A stretch of DNA of 64,000 bases from Isoetes taiwanensis (lineage: Eukaryota; Streptophyta; Lycopodiopsida; Isoetales; Isoetaceae), in assembly GCA_021234155.1 (NCBI GenBank), contig JAJEKV010000013.1:5584775-5648774 (forward strand), given 5' to 3'. The translations under genes and the position numbers were made by a program. The notes below the pieces were generated by a model. That model ran no database searches and was not told the origin of the DNA. It saw nothing but the letters and a program-made list of their open reading frames with translations. Each line of letters opens with the position of its first letter. Positions within the stretch are counted from its first letter, which is position 1. Positions 1 to 10,186 of this stretch are shown here, piece after piece.

Positions 1-366
1 TCAGGAGGGTTCCGATCCATGGGCAAGGGAGCGCCCATATGATTTGAGACCAATGCCATATTATACAGAACCCTAAGATGAAGAATTGGAAAACCGACAG
101 ACAGGGTAGGGCACAGAATTACCGGCCATAGACGCCGGCTGAATTACTCGCCATAGACGCCAAGGATCGGAGGGGGAAAATAAATGAAAACGTGACGTGA
201 ATGGGAAGCGCAGCTTATCAGCTAAACACATAACCACAACTGGAGTGACCTGTTCCGTTTTGCAAACCCTTTCCGTTCCAGAAATGTTGACCTTTTAAGG
301 AAAGTATTCTTCTTTTTCTTCGCTTTTCCTAATGGGAGAGATCGAACGGTATTTATCGGACGCCGT
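1..366. other. No gene seen
   Basis: No reading frame with recognisable similarity and no terminal repeat was found. The short open frames here look like chance. Confidence 0.5.
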
Positions 367-497
367 CATGTTATAGCCACGGGCATATCTCTGGTATATT
401 CGTGTCTTTGACTTGTTATAGCCACGCCAAAAAAAAATTACACGGCGTTTTTGTGGACTTAGTGGATTTTTTGCCATTTAAGGCTGGCTATAACATG
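367..497. repeat. Inverted repeat with 12-bp perfect arms
   Basis: CATGTTATAGCC at 367-378 is the exact reverse complement of 486-497. A third partial copy of the same word lies at 415-423. Just after the left arm there is a near-palindromic box (about 382-402) that resembles the AT-rich boxes of the repeat starting at 551, so this may be a decayed relative of that element. Function unknown. Confidence 0.5.
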
Positions 498-550
498 CCC
501 ACGTTCGACATTTACCGCGATGGTTAAGGAGATGCCACTTACAGTACGCA

Positions 551-705
551 TTTTTTGGGTTGCCCCTAGGGGGGCAAACCCTCGTTTATGTGGGTATGTG
601 GGCATATCTAGGTATATCTGCAAGATATGCCCCGCATATCTTTGGTGATCGCTAAAAACCGGCCGCTCCTCAGAAATGCTCTGGTCATACTTTCTAAGAT
701 GTCTC
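551..705 (+). repeat. Palindrome-bearing repeat, copy 1
   Basis: Member of a family with copies at 18786-18958 (minus) and 22478-22797 (plus, tandem). It opens with a T-run, then a 25-bp imperfect GC palindrome (557-581, GGGTTGCCCC against GGGGCAAACCC). Next come a CGTTTATG-type stretch, two AT-rich palindromic boxes, and the conserved tail GCTAAAAACC (651-660). In this copy GGGCATATC (600-608) pairs exactly with GATATGCCC (624-632). The 3' boundary is indistinct. I found no coding potential, target duplication or tRNA-like boxes. It matches no family I know. Confidence 0.7.
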
Positions 706-3700
706 CCGCAAGAACCATGGTCGGATTCCTTCCAGCCATTTTGGGCGCCCATCTCGGTGTCTTTTTTGACATCTAATCGGTTGTTCGGGTGCCTGCATCA
801 TTTCCGCTTATGAGCTCTGGCGATTGTTGTTTGGCTATGGCAGAGCTAGGGAAGCATAACAGGATTTGTTTATGGAGCTTAGAAACTAGAACTTGCCTTC
901 AATTTTCGGCATCAGCTTCTGCTTTAAGGATCATCTTCGGATCGGCGTTCGGTAGCGTTTTATTGCAAATTTACAGACGAGGAGGCGGGGCAAAGGGAGA
1001 TGTTCCAAAGTCTAAATCTACATATACCATTTCCGTGGTATTTCGTTAACAAGAGCCGCTTTGAGATTCGATCCTGGAAGAAACCTTATATTCCTTTGTA
1101 AGTTCCGGCCCTTTTCGATTAGCAAATTATATTTATTTTCTTTTCAACCGTTAGAGTAGTTTCCTAAGTCCGTTGGACGGTGTGTAATCGAGGCTTTGTA
1201 TTCATCGGATGAACCCGGCAAGGTGTCGCAAGTCGCGATGAAGATAAAAAATGTTAGCCGGTCCCGCTGGCGTTTTAAAGTAAGTGATTTCTGCGCCTAA
1301 CCACTTGGCCAAAGGGCTGAATTGTAGTTCACATTTCTAGTTTTTGTGCATACCGCAATAAAGTCCTCATAAAGTGTTCGATTTTCAGTTTCAAACAACC
1401 GCACCTAAGAGTCGCTTCATGTGTCCTCCAAATGGGGTTCTTCAACCAAACGAGGCAATAATTGCAAAAGGTGCTATTTAAGTTGTCTTTGTAGTCTTGT
1501 GCATCATATGTTATGTCATGAAATTAATCTGCTTTTGTAATTTGCGGTTGTCAAGTATGTAGAAACAAAATGAAGGTCCTCAACGTAAAAAGTTAAAAGA
1601 TAAGTTCGGGAATTGTGAGCTTGAAAGTGAAAGATGGAGTAGAGTATACCCCCTAACCGGTATAAACTTGTTTGCACTATTTTAGGATGTAAGCTTTAAG
1701 CAATGCTCAATAATCGATCCGCCTTTAATATTTAAGTTTGATGAGCAAAAGGAGTTTGTAGTCATGTTGAACGGGTTCTCATGAAGTTGTGTTCTTGATC
1801 CGAAGCATGCTTCACCCGTGAAGTTTTATTCGTTTGAGAAGAATAACTTGAAAATTCGGGTCTTGAATTCAAAGTTGAAATGCTTGTTTAGGTTGAGTTA
1901 GAAAGACACAAGAAACGCCCGGGTCAAGCCGATGCAGCTCGGAGGCCCGCAAAATACCACAAGAAGAGCAGAGCCCCAAAGCGGCAGCTTCAAGGATTTG
2001 TTATTGATGAATGGGTAATGAAAATGCATCTATTTGACAAGACACTTAGTTCGGGGATTAGCTAGCTAAAATGTTGGTGCCGTGTTTTTAGAAAGAACGA
2101 CGGAGAAATATTTGGCAAAACAACCGGCCGGGAGGTGGTGGATCTCTCTAGGTTGAAGCGAATCATTATCTATGAATGTTCGGGATGAAGAACAGGTTTG
2201 AGAAAATGTCCGATCTTTCTATAATGGCACAAATACATTTTCTATGTTATGGTTATCCAATGGCATTCTCAGATCACCGCCTAGTGCCAAGCGGTCGAAC
2301 TATAATATGACTAGAAAGTGAGATAGCACATTCGGTGTATCTACACATTCAAACTTGGGATTCCTTGTGGTCTGCTCCCAATGTGGACAATCGTGGAGCA
2401 GTTTCATTTTAAGGGACCCGCAACTTGGTACAATCAACTGGCGCTTGCAAGGATTTTTTTTTCTACTTGTGCAGGTGAGCCGTGAGTCTTCCAAGGGAAT
2501 GTATGGCGGTACCGCACAAACAAAGACTAAGACGCCCCGCGTACCGCATTGCGAAACATGTATTTGCTTTACAACTTTTGTAATAGAAGTTGATGTTATT
2601 GGCTAAAAACAGATGAAATTGTTAGGGAACTTTCGAAAATCAACCGGCATGAAACATATAAGAAAAGTTCTTATTCATACTTTCTTTCCTTGATGGTCTC
2701 AGAACCGGAAAATGTTCATGGAGATCTATGACAACCTCGCACCGTGGATATGACCTCGGATTCCGAAGGACATGAACAGATTCAACAATTCCAAGAAAAG
2801 CGCTTAAATGACGTTGCCAAATATGTGCGACTTTAGAAGATGAGACCATCCAAACCGCAAAGAAATACGCTTTGTGTGAATAATCGAAGAACTAAGTTGT
2901 AAGTGTTGGAGCTTTGAGGGTACTTAAAACAAGGAATCCGGGCAATGTTTACCTTTGCCGCCAAGGAATTTACAATCAACTTGGTAATGAGAAACCCGCA
3001 TTTAGTTTCCTTTGCATGCAAATTCGAAAGCAATGTTGCTCTATTTAAAATGCAACTTTATTTAATGAATAAATACGTGAAGAACTAAAATCGAGATGCA
3101 AATTGTCATCACTCTACCTTTTATAACGCAAAAATACCAAATACCAATTGCGACTTCGGGACACACTATAATGATTCAATCAAAGCCAAACGAACAGTCA
3201 ATTTGGCAACTTCCAAGTGAAAAATAGTGCCACTTAAAGGTTGTTAAGTTTAGTATTTGCATAGTAGCAACAAAATTTGCTAGCACACACAATTGGGTTT
3301 GAGAACAATTGAAGTTATACTTTGATTGCCGAATGTAAAAATGTCTAGCAAAATTTACATAGTAGGGATAAATAAATATCTAGCACAAGAAACTTTGGGG
3401 CTTGAGAACAATTGAACTTTTACTTTGATTGCGGTCTAACAATATTTACAAGTGGTATTAGAAACACGTAATATCTAGTGTAATGACTTGGGGTACATAT
3501 GCACTTTTATATGCAGATTCATATGGCTTTGGTTTCTTAATTTGTGTTTTCGTCATGTGGGACTAGTGCGGCTGACCTGAGCTCCAGTATCTCTAAGTCC
3601 GGTGTTTGAAAGCTTCAACGCTTCATTATAGAGCTTAATTTTGAGGGCCTTCGTGGATTCAATCCCGCAGGAGTTGGCAAATCTGGATAATCTAAAAGGC

Positions 3701-4301
3701 ATGGTCCCAACCTGAAAGGAAAGGAATTGGGCAGGCTTCAAAATTTTTGCCATGTTCTTGGCTTCATTTTTTCAGAACTCCTTTTTGCATTTGCGGGCTC
3801 AGTGGTTCCAAAGCCCAATGTTGTGCCGCTATTTTGCTCCCAGCCTCTGCCTCCATACTGCTCCACACAAAAAGGCGACCTTGCATCGATCTTTGAGATA
3901 AAGTGGTGAAGCGACCCGGTATTTATTGTCTGTCATGTTTTTCGCTTATATCAGAGCAATTAAGCGGGATCATATACGATGCCAAAAATCCTTTGTCCTT
4001 TGGGGGTACAAAATATCTTCGGCCCCGAGAGGTCGCAGGATAATGCTCGGAATTCAAGAGCCCAAAACATTGTGCCCTTCTTAAAAACAGAGAATGTGAG
4101 GATTCCGTTTTTGTGCCAGCTCCTATGATTTGGTTGTCTTGTTTTATTATATGTATGTATGACCTCTGTATTTTTGCAAGAGCTTTGAGTGCTTAATATC
4201 AGAGAAAACGTATTTGCAACGGTAATTGCTAACAAGGAAATTGGTCTTTATTTTGTAGGTGGTTCTTGCTTAAAAACTGTTTTTGGAAGGGACGTTGAAT
4301 T
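706..4301. other. Long anonymous stretch, no gene seen
   Basis: No frame longer than about 90 codons and no recognisable protein similarity. CG dinucleotides look fairly frequent for plant intergenic DNA, but I did not count them. A minus-strand frame at 3553-3753 (66 codons) looks protein-like but I cannot assign it. No terminal repeats or target duplications were recognised. Confidence 0.4.
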
Positions 4302-4355
4302 AAGCAAGGGACGTGCGGAGATACCATAAAGCAAGGGACATGCGGAGATACCATA
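4302..4355. repeat. 27-bp tandem duplication
   Basis: Two copies of a 27-bp unit (4302-4328 and 4329-4355), AAGCAAGGGAC...GATACCATA, differing at one base. It lies 50 bp upstream of the HSP70 exon fragment. Confidence 0.85.
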
Positions 4356-4404
4356 AGATTATCTATTAACATATCTCAGATCTTTACCCTATATTAAAGT
4401 GCAG

Positions 4405-4612
4405 ATTTGAAGCGTCTTATGGGCGAAAAATCTCCAGATTCTAGCATTCATTGGGATGTTAAGAATAGGCCCTTTAAATTAGGTTGTGAAGCAGGAAATA
4501 GCCCCTTGATCGATGTGCAGTACAAAGGTGAAGAAAAATCTTTCTGTCCTGAAGAAATTTGTGGTATGATATTGGAAAATGTCAAAAAAATTGCTGAATA
4601 TTATTTATGTGG
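4405..4612 (+). pseudogene. HSP70 exon fragment (pseudogene)
   Basis: The frame reads KRLMG...SPDSSIHWDV..RPFKL, then DVQYKGEEKSFCPEEI..MIL and KKIAEYYL. This matches the part of the cytosolic HSP70 ATPase domain that begins at the AKRLIGR motif, about residues 70-140 of the family. It starts straight after a GCAG acceptor-like site (4401-4404), where plant HSC70 genes have their first intron at a split Asp codon. Similarity stops after EYYL, before the next conserved segment (around AVVTVPAYFND), and a stop follows at about 4630. No first exon, phosphate-binding loop or substrate domain is nearby, so it cannot make a chaperone. Because it starts at a splice site it is a genomic copy, not a reverse-transcribed one. 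Confidence 0.8.
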
Positions 4613-6290
4613 GGGTTACCATTTCCACTAATTTTGCCATTTTGTATTACGGCGATTATTGCAAGCTCTCTCAACGTTGCTGCCTTTTGGCACATCCTTT
4701 AGTTCTTGCGGCAGTAGTGGCTGAGGTTTGTATTGCTTGACATTCTCTATAAGACGGTGGCACAAAAGATAAAGGGCTTGCCTTTATCAAAGATTTGCAT
4801 GATGATCTGCATCAGATTTATAATTCTACAAGAACAATCGATCAGTTATCAGTGGCCCCTGCACAAGAGATCAATGCTTTCCTTTCAAGCCTCCTGACCC
4901 AGGCATTTGATTTGCAATGATTTTTTGTAACAAGAGGCAAGGTGAAAACATATTGGCCCTGGTCTCTCGACAACTTTTCTACAAATTCTGTTATTCCCTT
5001 CCATGTATAGATCCTTTTAGAGCAACATGTTTCAAAAGATATCCATGGGCAAACTTGCTTTGATTACTATGTTATACATCATTCATGGCATAATCTCTCA
5101 TACTCTGTACAATGCTTGAAGAAGTTCCTGATGAAGTTCTCTGGAAAAGAGAGCTGCAAATGTGCTTAGATTTTGCCCAGCAAGACTATGAGAAGGGCAT
5201 AAATTTGGCTGTGATCTTCTTACACTAGACTGTGTGGTCTCTCCTTGTTTCTTACTGCATTGTGCAGATTGAGAAGTAAGGCATGTTGGCATCGCATTTT
5301 CTGGTGCCAATATGTCATAAGCAAGCAGGGTTTAGGGTAAATTGTGCAGGTTGTTTAATTTTTCGCAGTTGCAAGGAAAAGAAAAGAAACACAGATATAC
5401 AAGTTTGAATTAGAATAAGGCCAATCTCTCTTTTCACTATATTGTGGGATTTAATAATAATAATAATATTTATAATAATATTTATAATAATTTGTAGATG
5501 ACACTACAAATCCCACTATATTGTGGGATTTGTAGTGTCATCTTGCTGCTGCAGTGATAGTACAAATTTTTTACTTATGGCATCAAGCTAGAGGGAAAAC
5601 ATTATCGATGTCATAAGATTTCAAACTTATGCCATTTGCCCCTGATGTACAGACTCTTTTTATCCCATTATTTTCTAAAGGTGCTACTAAATGTTCCTCT
5701 TCACTTGCAAATTAAAAATTCTAAGTGTCTTTTGAGCATAGTAACTTTTGAGCTCACACAACTGTGGCCCTTTTCCTTCCTTCCTTTATTTTGTTTCCTT
5801 GGTATTTCTTCCATTGATTAGGTGCATGTATATCTGATTGTTTATAGATTTGAATTGTGGTAATTCATATGCTTGCACTGGCCTAGTAACTATCAGCCGT
5901 TGGTATTCTGTGCATATGCAAGATTGTTATAACATTTTACCAGATAAAGGACACATCAATTGCATGGTTGCCTGTTGGATGCATGGTAACACAGAATTCG
6001 GAAGCAGGTGTTTTTGGATATTGCCAGACATTGTTGTTCGCTATAGTTAGAATAAGAATCCCTGCAATGAGAATACACAGAAAATCAAGTGCATTTGTAG
6101 TCAAACCTGTAGCTGCAGATTAAAATACCCAACTTGAAATTGGAGAACTGGAAAATAGATCCAGTCTAGGCCTATATTCTTTGCTTTCTAGAGAGATTAT
6201 TTGTTATACTGCATATATTTGGATGATGCCGACCCTAAACTATTGTTTATTGCTTTTTAACTTTGATGTTTTTTCTTTTTTTTTTTTCAT
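4613..6290. other. No gene seen; AT-rich
   Basis: No supported coding region. The stretch holds an AT-rich TAATAA tract (about 5450-5492) and the hairpin at 5497-5542. Frames at 5098-5310, 5636-5821 and 5838-6050 have no recognisable similarity. Confidence 0.4.
5497..5542. repeat. 46-bp perfect hairpin palindrome
   Basis: Arms of 20 bp (5497-5516 and 5523-5542) are exact reverse complements around the loop TATATT. The loop-proximal sequence CACTATATTGTGGGATTT also occurs at about 5435-5455, so one arm is present a second time nearby. Such perfect arms suggest a young fold-back or a template-switch event. Confidence 0.85.
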
Positions 6291-6365
6291 GAACTAGTAT
6301 TAATGGTTTAACTGAACTAGTATTAATGGTTTAACTGTGGTTTTATGGTTTAACTGTGGTTTTAT
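6291..6365. repeat. 23-bp tandem repeat upstream of the Prx exon
   Basis: GAACTAGTATTAATGGTTTAACT occurs twice (6291-6313, 6314-6336), followed by a related repeat of GTGGTTTTAT and GGTTTAACT. It sits in the intron-like sequence just before the acceptor of the peroxiredoxin exon. Confidence 0.8.
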
Positions 6366-6370
6366 CACAG

Positions 6371-6522
6371 GGTGCCTTTACAGGAATATACATAGGTGCA
6401 CATGGGCCAAGCTATGCTAACAATCTTGATAACTTCAAAGCCAATGGCATGTGGCTTATCTGTGTTTCAGTTAATGACCCATATGCTCTCAATGCTTGGG
6501 CAGATGGGTGTCAAAGAGAAGG
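6371..6522 (+). pseudogene. Type II peroxiredoxin (PrxIIF-like) exon fragment
   Basis: After an ATCACAG acceptor the frame reads GAFTGIYIGAHGPSYANN, then NFKANG and LICVSVNDPYALNAWAD. This lines up with the core of plant mitochondrial peroxiredoxin IIF (GAYTGVCS..HVPSY, then CVSVNDPY..NGWAE). PrxII enzymes reduce peroxides through the peroxidatic Cys of the GVCS motif. Here that position is Tyr (GIYIG), so the catalytic residue is gone. Exons before and after were not found, and the frame ends at about 6538. It is a single decayed exon, 1.8 kb from the HSP70 exon. The two are unrelated families, so the pair may be captured gene fragments; I found no transposon ends that would prove this. Confidence 0.75.
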
Positions 6523-7120
6523 TGCATGGCACGTTTAACTTGTCATCCAGACTATATCTTTGCTTACTTTATAGCAAAGGGTACTTGACAATTGAGAATT
6601 GTGCTTTTCCATCTATCATACAATTATGAATGTTGCAATTTTTAATGACAGAAATGGTTTTATTGCCTAACAAGTACGTAGTTGTTGCATGCATAGGCTA
6701 CAAATTGATGTCATGTGGTCTATATAATATAATGATTGAGACAAGCACAGTTTGATCAAATTATTTTGTTAACGCCACAAATTTAAATCCATATCATTGC
6801 CATGATGGCAACAATATATTCATGTGTCTATTTAATACAAATCAGTGTTTGGAATTGAAAGCATTATTAGAGCAACATGTCAAACAGACGATTTGAACCC
6901 AAATCATGTTAATTCGAATACGCAAACTTAAGCCAAAAAGTTTTGTTTGTCATTTCTCTTTTAATCACCTTAAATGGTTGAGGTTGAGACATTGGGTTGA
7001 ATAAAATATTGTATGTGCTCAAAGCAATGTTGACGTATGGAATAACGTGATAGGACTCTAGACCTTTCTAGAATTAGAATAATATTTTGGGGATCAAGGG
7101 TGAAATTCTTGTTGAAAACA
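6523..7120. other. No gene seen
   Basis: AT-rich sequence with no recognisable similarity. Confidence 0.45.
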
Positions 7121-7254
7121 AGAATAAAGTATCATGTATTGTATTGTTTTGAAGTAGCAATTTTGCTTGATTGTGAAAACATGACTTTGAAGTATGATTT
7201 AAGCCACTTCACCCTCGGGTCATGGAGGGCAACCCTCCGTGCGCAGCACCTTGT
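7121..7254 (+). repeat. Dispersed 134-bp repeat, copy 1
   Basis: Similar over its length to 15974-16112 in the opposite orientation. The most conserved part is the 3' third, with GGAGGGCAACCCTCCGTGCG followed by CAGCACCTTG. It contains the small perfect palindrome GGAGGGCAACCCTCC. A T-run follows. No coding potential. Possibly a SINE or short LINE end; unclassified. Confidence 0.7.
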
Positions 7255-7327
7255 TTTTTTTATCATAAAAGATTTGTATTTTTTAGGCCACCTCCATACA
7301 TGAATTTGATATGAGAGACGGTAAGAG

Positions 7328-7767
7328 GGACGTCCGTATTTAGAGTCCGGGATGTGGTATTTTCGGACTTTTTTGTGGTATCTGACATCCGTTATCAGTT
7401 ATCAGCCTGATAGTTTCGGCCAAAAAAGGTGGTATTTCCAGCCAAAAAGAGTGGTATTTCTGGCCAAAAGCCAAGCGCGAAACTGCGCGCCGGAGCTGAG
7501 ATCTTTCGTCGGATCGTTCTTGCAGCTCCGTGGGCGGCTTGAACTGCTTCAAAAGCCCTTCTAATCACTTTGACTACCTCTTTAACACTTGGTTTGATGA
7601 AGAGAGGAAGCGATTTGAGCTCAGATAGAGTCGGATTAATTCAAAAATGCTCCAAAACAGTTGGTTCTATGCTTGAAATTATGAAGTATACAGTGGCTGA
7701 TAACGGGTGGCCGGAAATACCACAAAAAAAGTCCTACCACATCCCGGACTCTAAATACGGCAGTCCC
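7328..7767. mobile_element. hAT-like MITE, 440 bp, with 8-bp target duplication
   Basis: The ends are inverted repeats, with GTATTTAGAGTCCGGGATGT close to both termini. The similarity continues inwards for about 70 bp (GTGGTAT and CCGTTATCAG motifs). The element is flanked by an exact 8-bp direct repeat GGTAAGAG (7320-7327 and 7768-7775). An 8-bp duplication suggests the hAT superfamily. No transposase is encoded; frames that cross it are chance. Confidence 0.85.
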
Positions 7768-8028
7768 GGTAAGAGTGGTAGAAGAGAGTGGCAGATTGAG
7801 TGAAAAAAAAAAGAATAGATAGATAGAATTTTAATGTCCATGGGAACGTTAAACATTGGATGATCCCCCTACCGAAGTGGAAAATTGGAAACTAGTCTTC
7901 GACTTCAAATAGAGGCTTCCACTTCATTTTATATAAGAGTATGCCTCTTTGCACTTGAGTTTCCCTGTGTAGAAACAAGGAATAGAATAGAATGATTTTT
8001 TTATCGTCACAGAGACCAATCGGCTTAT

Positions 8029-8330
8029 GGGAAAAACTATAAAATGCCCTTATGTTTTGACAAATTTCACCACATACCCCTAAACTTTTCAGAAATTTAT
8101 GAAATGCCCCTGGTCAGAGTACAATGTATTTTGTGTAGTTCGAGAATTGTTCAACTACCCTTACGTTTTGGGTTAATTCCTCAAATGCCCTTACGTTTAA
8201 ATTTTCAAAATGACCTTGAGACATCTATAGAGTGTGTTTTCTTTCAGTTTTCAAAAGTTTTAAAATCCATAAAACACCTTTAAGTTGTGATAAAATATTT
8301 GAAATGCCCTTAAGGCCAATAACGTATGTT
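8029..8330. mobile_element. Possible one-ended relative of the MITE at 39252
   Basis: GGGAAAAACTATAAAATGCC at 8029 resembles the terminal sequence of the 200-bp MITE at 39252-39451 (GGGAAAAACTACAAAATACC). The stretch repeats AAATGCCC(C/T)T-like words several times, as that MITE does. No matching right end or target duplication was found, so it is at most a truncated relative. Confidence 0.4.
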
Positions 8331-8565
8331 TTTTTCCAAATTTGAATGTTGCAAAGGTTACAAACAACTTCTAAGATTCAGTAAAACAATTCAAGCACCA
8401 AAATAGGCCAAGACACACTTAAATCTCACAAACATAATCTTAAACTACAATAATCACAATGGACACATTGCCAACTAGATGGGTGCCTTGCATGTCCATG
8501 AGTTGTGGTCCCTACCCTTGCATCTACTACAATGATGAACTTCCTTTACTTCTTCACCCTTATGA

Positions 8566-8674
<109 letters not shown>

Positions 8675-8734
8675 CACCCTTATGAATCTTTAGAGGTCTT
8701 CTTATCGTTGGAGGCAACATCATGCCTAAAACAG

Positions 8735-8759
8735 ATTGTCGTCCTTCAAAGAAAAAAAA
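8735..8759 (-). mobile_element. 25-bp insertion with 16-bp target duplication (ultra-short LINE tail)
   Basis: ATCATGCCTAAAACAG occurs at 8719-8734 and again at 8760-8775. Between them are 25 bases, CGTCCTTCAAAG followed by an A-run. The same CGTCCTT(C/T)AA word precedes the poly(A) of the LINE copies at 21494 and 28559 (read on their coding strand). This looks like a LINE insertion truncated to its last dozen bases plus tail. It lies within the Mutator transposase pseudogene and interrupts its LPPTIRRP tail region. The A-run is at the right on the plus strand, so the insertion reads left to right on plus although it sits in a minus-strand gene. Confidence 0.75.
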
Positions 8760-9239
8760 ATCATGCCTAAAACAGTAGGAACACAACAGGGTGCATGATC
8801 TCCCTATAGCTTCTAGGGTACGAAGTGAGAAAGAATGCTTGATGAGCATAGCTCTAAACACGCTCATTTGTGTATAGTACTACTGCACATGATTCATGTG
8901 TACGAGGAATACCCTCATGTTGCCATCTGTTGTAGGAGCACGTTCTCATCCCCAAATTCACAGTCCTAGATTTTGATGACAAAATCTCATTCTCAACTTC
9001 TGACGTTACAATAATCCAATAAGAGCGCCCACGATCACTTGCTCTCTTCACACCTCGCTCAGCATGAGGAGTCAATGCCAACTGTGCATATTGGCCTGCC
9101 TCTATTCTATAGGAATTTGCTTGATGGTGACGTTCGTAGAAAACTTTTTTTTTTTTTTTTGAGGGTAAGGTTATATGTAATATTAAATATAGGAAAATCA
9201 TATACAATGTGTATAGAGATGTAGTTACAGGGGTCACAG

Positions 9240-10043
9240 CCATGGAAAACATTAGTGGCTATATATAGCCAAATGGCGATTTTTTAGGGGGTCTAGGCAA
9301 TTTTTGCGGCGAATTTTATGAAGAGGGATTTCTTTTAAAAAAATAAAAAATAGCCATAGTTAAAACAAGTATTCCACTACTTTTTTAGGATTAGCCAAAC
9401 TATTTTTCCCCTTTTCCTTAAAGAAAAAGGGATTAGCCTTTCTTTATATTATAATATTTATATATTAAATCATTAATAGCCAAACAAAAATCAAATTTTA
9501 TTATAGACTTTTACACATCCCCACCTACCATCATCAGTGATAGTAGTTTTTCAAACTATGAATTTCTATGATATATACCACATATGCATCTTCAAAAAGA
9601 AACTGTAAGAGATGGTCAATATCACTCTAGATGCCCGATTTGGTTGCATAACATCTTGATTCAAGGGTTAGAGATTGATCACTATATTTACAAAGTGTCG
9701 TTGCATTGAATGTAGTTCAGACTATGGATGTTATAAACTATGTTGTAAGCTTATATTAAAAGTTTTTCAATATTATTGTATGTTTCTTGATTGTTGATTA
9801 TTATTTCTAATTGTATTACAATTATCTAAAGCTACAAAATTTAATTATGTTTTCCAGTTAAAAAAAATAGCCAAGTGAAAGTTTATAGTACATAATTCAA
9901 AAGTTTCGCCAAGTCCAAATATATATAAATGTAATAATAATAATAACTTTAGCCAAATTTATATCACAAAATACTGTAAAATTTTGCAAAATAGCCAAAC
10001 CAGTTTTTATGAAAAAATATATAGTATGCTTAATTTTTTCCCT
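9240..10043. mobile_element. hAT-family non-autonomous element, copy A
   Basis: 804 bp, flanked by an exact 8-bp direct repeat GGTCACAG (9232-9239 and 10044-10051). The left end is CCATGGAAAACATTAGTGGC. The right end, reverse-complemented, is AGGGAAAAAATTAAGCAT. It is clearly similar end to end to copy B (36629-37446) and more distantly to copy C (56541-57030). TAGCCAAA-like words recur through the element in both orientations, which is typical of transposase-binding subterminal repeats. No transposase is present. It sits in the 3' UTR of the LINE, so it is younger than that LINE. Confidence 0.88.
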
Positions 10044-10186
10044 GGTCACAGCACGTGTACTGAAGGGAGCTTCTACTCGTCTTTCCCACCTTGGGTACTA
10101 TAAGGGGAGTCACCTATCTTCACCAAAAGGCAGGTACTATGGAGAGAGGCAACCTCGTTCCACTGCTGGATCTTCAGCTGATATCC

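Noticed and set aside
551..705. Hammerhead or twister ribozyme in the palindrome-bearing repeat
   Set aside because: The conserved cores (CUGAUGA with GAAA, or the twister loop motifs) are not present.
789..1049. 86-codon plus frame near the first palindrome-bearing repeat
   Set aside because: No recognisable similarity; length is within chance.
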